Made by a program: the position numbers and the translations under genes. Below, piece after piece: positions 31,490 through 34,968 of a stretch of 34,968 nucleotides of DNA. The notes under the pieces were generated by a model, which made no database searches, was not told the origin of the DNA, and worked only from the letters and a program-made list of their open reading frames with translations. Source of the stretch: an uncultured Parabacteroides sp. (GTDB taxonomy: Bacteria > Bacteroidota > Bacteroidia > Bacteroidales > Tannerellaceae); assembly GCA_949295065.1 (NCBI GenBank), contig CASFJQ010000025.1, positions 1 through 34,968 of the forward strand. The letters are read 5' to 3'. Every line of letters begins with the position of its first letter. Within the stretch, counting starts at the first letter, position 1.

Positions 31490-31905
31490 AAAACAATGAA
31501 ATAAAGGAGTGTTTTTGTTGTTTCCGGAAAATGATTGCAATGGATTCGGAAAATGATTGCAATGTCTCAGTCAAGTCTTCTAAATGATTTCGACGTGTCA
31601 TTGCAATCTTTTTCTGAAGTTATTGCAATCATTTTTTTAACAAATGCTTTTCCCTCATATTTTTGCTTTAAAATCATGGAAAAATAGGCTTTAATATGGC
31701 TTTTTTGTCTTGAAAATTGAATTTTTAGAGAGATTCCCCTGATTTTGTATTACAGGAGTAATGGTTTGATAAACTGAAGAATATACTGTAAAAATATGAT
31801 TTAAACTTCACGAGAGTGCCAACAGAAATCAAGAAAAATAATTTAGCCTGAAATATTGAATTCTCAGCATAGCTAAAATGACAAATTGTCAAAATGTCAA
31901 AACGT
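31490..31905 (+). repeat. Interspersed non-coding element, copy B
   Basis: The 556-bp gap between proline dehydrogenase and the sigma gene holds no gene. CGGAAAATGATTGCAATG occurs at 31525-31542 and 31547-31564 (22 bp apart). The inverted core ATTGCAATC occurs twice further on, at about 31600 and 31622, again 22 bp apart. The two pairs form a large imperfect palindrome. Downstream AGTAATGG (31757), TGTAAAA (31788), GAGAGTGC (31812-31819) and TGACAAATTG (31879) match copy A at 26172-26640 in order and approximate spacing. The right end touches the end of the sigma gene. Confidence 0.5.
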
Positions 31906-32535
31906 AATATTCCCGCCCATAATCATTTGAATAAGCAGAGCAATAGTTTGTGTTTTATCTTCCAGATGATATTGCTGCAATGTGGTTTTTAAATCTTCAC
32001 GAAGGAGTTTGAGAGACTGCTGTATGCGATAGTCAACCGTTTTGCTTGAAACACCAAGTTTTTCAGCAATTTCCTTATAAGTCATTTCTTCGAAACGATG
32101 CATTATAAAGGCTTGCCTGTAACTTTCCGGAAGTTTGGCTATAGCTTCACGAACCTTATCTTTAAGATCGTCGGTCTGATAATAAGATTTGTCTTGCAGA
32201 GTTTCCTGCATATATTCAAAGTATAAAGTATTAGCCTTGTTCCGGCAGTCTTTACTTGCAATTTTGTTTAATGCCCTGTTATAAACACTTCTGAATAAAT
32301 ATGACGAAAGACTTTTCTCAACAGTAATTTCTTTCCTGTTTTCCCATAACCACAGTAATGTATCCTGGACAATCTCCTCGCTGTCCTCCAATGAAACAAA
32401 TTTATGGCAATAGGCGCAAAGTATCGGATAGAATTGACTGAACAATTTATCAAAAGCCTTTTTATCAGAATTCTTTAGGGAAGTAAGAATATGGCTTTCA
32501 TTATTATCATTAATATGTAAAGTCTGTTTATCCAT
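31897..32535 (-). CDS. ECF RNA polymerase sigma factor (sigma-70 family)
   Basis: This 212-residue protein is an extracytoplasmic-function sigma factor of the Bacteroides type. Region 2 spans FDKLFSQFYPILCAYCHKFV to EEIVQDTLLWLWENR; region 4 reads LPESYRQAFIMHRFEEMTYKEIAEKLGVSSKTVDYRI broken by no gap, with the helix-turn-helix at its end. The frame continues upstream to 32697, but ATG 32535 (MDKQTLHINDNNES) gives normal length and follows two -7-like boxes. It should direct transcription of the SusC gene at 34189 when its FecR partner releases it. The FecR gene is divergent, whereas such pairs are commonly co-directional. Confidence 0.93.
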   Translation of the reverse strand: MDKQTLHINDNNESHILTSLKNSDKKAFDKLFSQFYPILCAYCHKFVSLEDSEEIVQDTLLWLWENRKEITVEKSLSSYLFRSVYNRALNKIASKDCRNKANTLYFEYMQETLQDKSYYQTDDLKDKVREAIAKLPESYRQAFIMHRFEEMTYKEIAEKLGVSSKTVDYRIQQSLKLLREDLKTTLQQYHLEDKTQTIALLIQMIMGGNITF

Positions 32536-32572
32536 CCGGTTAGTAAAGCTTTGCGCTTTTTCAAATATAAAG

Positions 32573-32580
32573 CAAATGTA
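32573..32580 (-). promoter_or_regulatory. -7 box upstream of the ECF sigma gene
   Basis: Minus strand TACATTTG matches TAnnTTTG; a TTG lies about 21 nt upstream. A second -7-like TATATTTG is at 32562-32569. Both support a start at 32535 rather than 32697. Confidence 0.45.
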
Positions 32581-32760
32581 TGTATTTTTTTTGAAAAAAA
32601 ACAAGAGGAGTTTAGGAACTTTCCTTTTGGGAATTGTCATAATAATAAAGACTAAATATGTGCATAGGTCTTTTACGGTTAAAGATTTGTTTTTCATTCA
32701 TTACATTGAGGCTCTGGCATAATGAATGGATAAGGATTAATTTAAGGTTAATGGAACCGG

Positions 32761-32806
32761 AGCAGCAAGATTCTCTATCTCAGAGAATCTTGCTGCTGGT
32801 TTTGTT
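32761..32806 (+). terminator. Strong terminator-like hairpin in the fecR leader
   Basis: A perfect 16-bp stem (32761-32776 with 32782-32797, starting AGCAGCAAG) and a 5-nt loop are followed on the plus strand by GGTTTTGTTTTT. It ends about 12-20 nt before the FecR start codon. There is no gene for it to terminate on this strand, so it may be an attenuator in the fecR leader or the end of a short leader RNA. Confidence 0.6.
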
Positions 32807-32817
32807 TTTAATGTTTT

Positions 32818-33816
32818 ATGGATAGAATAGAAAAAAATATAGAAGAATTACTTTTCCGTTATTGCGAAGGAAAACTGAGTGGTGACGGACGAAAGCATGT
32901 TGAAGAATGGATTTCTGCAAGTAAAGAAAATGAGGAACTTGCAAAAACTGTTCACGAACTTTATTGGGCAGCTGATACACTGTCTGTAATGGATAAAGTG
33001 GATGCCGGCAAAGCTTTGAAAAAGGCTAATGGAAAATTGGTGAGAAAAAAAATCAAAACAGTCTTTCTATGGTCAGAAAGAGCTGCCGCCATTATGTTTA
33101 TACCTTTACTTTCTGCATATCTTCTTCAAATTAAGAACACAGATGTTGTGGAGGCCAGGATGATGGAGATTCGTACTAATCCAGGTATGACGACAGCTTT
33201 TGTATTACCTGATGGAACAAATGTTTCTCTGAATTCCGGTTCAGTTTTGCGATACCCGGAGTTCTTCAGCGAAGATAAACGTGAAGTAGAGCTGATAGGA
33301 GAAGCTTTTTTTGATGTTACCAAAGATCCCGAAAAGCGATTTGTAGTAAAAACTACGGGAGATGAACGAGTGGAAGTATTGGGAACATCCTTTAATATGG
33401 AAGCTTTTCCCGGAGATTCAATTTTATCTACAACATTATTTGAAGGAAAAGTCAGATTTGTTTCCGATGCCGGAAGTGTGCAGATGAATCCCGGAGAGAA
33501 ACTTGTTTATAATCATAACAGTTCCAAAGTTAGACTGATTAAAACAAACGGAAATGCAGAAGTTGCATGGAAATATGGCAAAATAATTTTTGATAACACT
33601 CCGTTTAATGAAGTTCTCCGTATGTTATCAAAAAGGTTCAATGTGGATTTCGTAGTGAAGAATGAGAAATACAGAAAGGATTCATTTACCGGAACATTCT
33701 CAACACAGCGATTGGAGCAAGTATTGGATGTATTCAGTATTTCTTCGAATATAAAATGGCGTTATGTTCCAACCGATAAAACAGAGGAAAAAAGAAGTAA
33801 AATTGAAGTTTTTTGA
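32818..33816 (+). CDS. FecR-family anti-sigma factor
   Basis: This 332-residue inner-membrane protein has a cytoplasmic N-terminal sigma-binding part (1-80, with LLFRYCEGKLSGDGRKHVEEW), one membrane segment (about 88-105), a periplasmic FecR domain (about 115-215; RTNPGMTTAFVLPDGTNVSLNSGS, GEAFFDVTKDPEKRFVV) and a C-terminal DUF4974-type domain (IIFDNTPFNEVLRMLSKRFNV). It should hold the ECF sigma factor inactive until the N-terminal domain of the SusC receptor signals that ligand is bound. It lies between the divergent sigma gene and the SusC gene, completing a trans-envelope signalling trio. Confidence 0.94.
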   Translation: MDRIEKNIEELLFRYCEGKLSGDGRKHVEEWISASKENEELAKTVHELYWAADTLSVMDKVDAGKALKKANGKLVRKKIKTVFLWSERAAAIMFIPLLSAYLLQIKNTDVVEARMMEIRTNPGMTTAFVLPDGTNVSLNSGSVLRYPEFFSEDKREVELIGEAFFDVTKDPEKRFVVKTTGDERVEVLGTSFNMEAFPGDSILSTTLFEGKVRFVSDAGSVQMNPGEKLVYNHNSSKVRLIKTNGNAEVAWKYGKIIFDNTPFNEVLRMLSKRFNVDFVVKNEKYRKDSFTGTFSTQRLEQVLDVFSISSNIKWRYVPTDKTEEKRSKIEVF

Positions 33817-34080
33817 AAATTTTTTATTCTTTGTTTAGGAGTTTTGTGTTTGGAAAATGTCATAAATATAAAACAATCATAAATCTAATAACTAATTCTT
33901 GTTTCTCGGTCTTAACAGTATTTGACGTGGGTGTAAATTGATAAATGAATAATGTTTAATTTACAAGTGCATTTTTATTATTGTCAATTTATTAAAAAAA
34001 CTATGTTAACCTGAATTTATAGGATTGAGAAACTTAAAAAAATTGTCAGCATGAAGAAAAACGGAGATTAAAAAAACAAA

Positions 34081-34106
34081 CAGAGAAATATTGGCGTATT
34101 TCTCTG
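34081..34106 (-). terminator. Minus-strand terminator-like hairpin in the SusC leader
   Basis: CAGAGAAATA (34081-34090) pairs perfectly with TATTTCTCTG (34097-34106) across a 6-nt loop. On the minus strand the stem is followed by TTTGTTTTTTT (plus 34070-34080 region); the plus side has no T-run. It would end an antisense transcript coming from the 5' part of the SusC gene. Confidence 0.45.
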
Positions 34107-34188
34107 CTTGAAATGAGTTAACCTGAAAAGATTTGTTTGGTGACAAATCATATTAAATCATTTTTTACCTAAAAAGCACAACAAAATT

Positions 34189-34968
34189 ATGAGAAAAAAA
34201 TGTATTACCCCATTAATATGGGATAAAAAAACGTGTGGACTTACGTTGCCTAAGGTCCCTATTGTTATGAAATCACTATTTTATGCATGCCTGCTTAGTT
34301 CTGCAGGTCTGACATATGCTTCAAATAGCTATGCTCAGACTACAATGGTCAGCATTAATGTGGAAAATCAAACTGTAAAGGAAGTATTGGATGAAATAGA
34401 AAGTACAACGGAATATTCATTCTTCTATAATACACGTCATGTTGACCTAGATAGAAAAGTTTCTGTAAATATCAATAATGCAGATATTTTTGAAGTTCTG
34501 GATGATGTGTTTAGAGGAACTAATGTTGTTTATTCTGTTAAGGATAGAAGTATTATCCTTTCAGTGGAAGATGCATCTCCGGTAATATCTCAGAATGATA
34601 ATAAAATAACTGGAACCATTGTTGATGCTTCTGGTATTCCTGTTATTGGTGCTAATGTTATGGTGAAAGGTACTACAAATGGTACTATCACTGATATGAA
34701 TGGTAATTTTAGTTTGGAGATTCCGAATGATGCTATACTTGAAGTATCTTATATTGGTTATACTACTCAGATAGTTAAGGTTAATGGGAAAAATAATTTG
34801 AAAATTACACTAAAAGAAGATACTCAAGCCTTGGACGAAGTCGTTGTCGTAGGTTATGGTACCCAGAAAAAAGTCAACCTGACCGGTGCTGTTGAACAGG
34901 TAACAAGCGAAGTGTTCGACAACCGTTCTGTACCAAACGTAACTCAGGCTCTTCAAGGTTCTATTCCT
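34189..34968 (+). CDS. SusC-type TonB-dependent receptor with STN domain (3' end beyond window)
   Basis: The first 260 codons of a SusC/RagA receptor run off the window. It starts MRKKCITPLIWDKK with a signal peptide ending near NSYAQ (about residue 46); a second ATG at 34267 is possible. An STN domain follows (VSINVENQTVKEVLDEIES, then FYNTRHVDLDRKVSVNI), then a carboxypeptidase-like domain (ITGTIVDASGIPVIGANV, ITDMNGNFSLEI), then the SusC signature DEVVVVGYGTQKKVNLTG and the beginning of the plug (NVTQALQGSIP). The STN domain indicates a signal-transducing receptor working with the FecR and sigma genes upstream. It should import an oligosaccharide or similar ligand with a SusD partner expected downstream. 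Confidence 0.95.
   Translation, partial: MRKKCITPLIWDKKTCGLTLPKVPIVMKSLFYACLLSSAGLTYASNSYAQTTMVSINVENQTVKEVLDEIESTTEYSFFYNTRHVDLDRKVSVNINNADIFEVLDDVFRGTNVVYSVKDRSIILSVEDASPVISQNDNKITGTIVDASGIPVIGANVMVKGTTNGTITDMNGNFSLEIPNDAILEVSYIGYTTQIVKVNGKNNLKITLKEDTQALDEVVVVGYGTQKKVNLTGAVEQVTSEVFDNRSVPNVTQALQGSIP

Noticed and set aside
32536-32697. 54-residue N-terminal extension of the ECF sigma factor
   Set aside because: It contains poly-Phe/Lys low-complexity sequence and covers the -7 boxes at 32562-32580; the shorter start fits the family.

Overview
The window comes from a low-GC Bacteroidales chromosome, probably a gut Bacteroides or Phocaeicola relative. The signs are a SusC-type receptor with STN and carboxypeptidase-like domains next to an ECF sigma/FecR pair, several TAnnTTTG -7 boxes with TTTG-like -33 boxes at the usual distance, A-rich leaders without clear Shine-Dalgarno sequences, and Bacteroidetes-type families (LytS/LytR, MurQ plus kinase, two-gene proline catabolism). 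No rRNA, tRNA, CRISPR array, transposase or phage gene was seen.

Layout. 1-1.42 kb: an OmpR-family regulator whose histidine kinase has collapsed to a fused N- and C-terminal stub, followed by a candidate small RNA unit with an 11-bp-periodic operator, a -7 box and a terminator. 1.42-5.7 kb: an outer-membrane beta-barrel receptor, then a LytS-type kinase and LytTR regulator overlapping by 4 bp. 5.79-12.5 kb: a tandem duplication of a two-gene module (polytopic membrane protein plus propeller-like lipoprotein); only the second lipoprotein keeps a CXXCH haem motif. 12.6-15.9 kb: YebC/PmpR and pheT. 16-18.5 kb: a GH78-type alpha-L-rhamnosidase. 18.7-22.8 kb: a hypothetical gene, then NhaD antiporter, BadF-type kinase and MurQ on the minus strand. 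22.9-25.9 kb: ABC-F ATPase and MFS transporter, overlapping by 1 bp. 26.8-28.2 kb: PAP2 phosphatase converging on a YjbQ protein. 28.4-31.3 kb: pruA and proline dehydrogenase, a complete proline-to-glutamate route. 31.9 kb to the end: ECF sigma factor, a divergent FecR anti-sigma factor, and a SusC receptor cut by the window edge.

The most unusual feature is a system of short phase-locked repeats filling many intergenic spaces between about 7.47 and 31.40 kb. A 7-bp unit (ATTGAAA) is followed by a chain of 8-bp units taken from a small vocabulary (ACTCCGTG, TTTAATCC, TTGTCAAC, TCGTCAAC, TNAAAAAC). The chains run in register for up to 14 octads and in two cases end 0 or 1 nt before a start codon. 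Upstream genes run into the repeats, which then encode their last residues (KIEN-stop or ESRS-stop). Separately, the two large gene-free regions (26.0-26.8 and 31.34-31.9 kb) share spaced motifs and carry 22-bp-spaced repeats, suggesting a second interspersed element family.

All functions come from reading the translations and motifs; no database search was possible.
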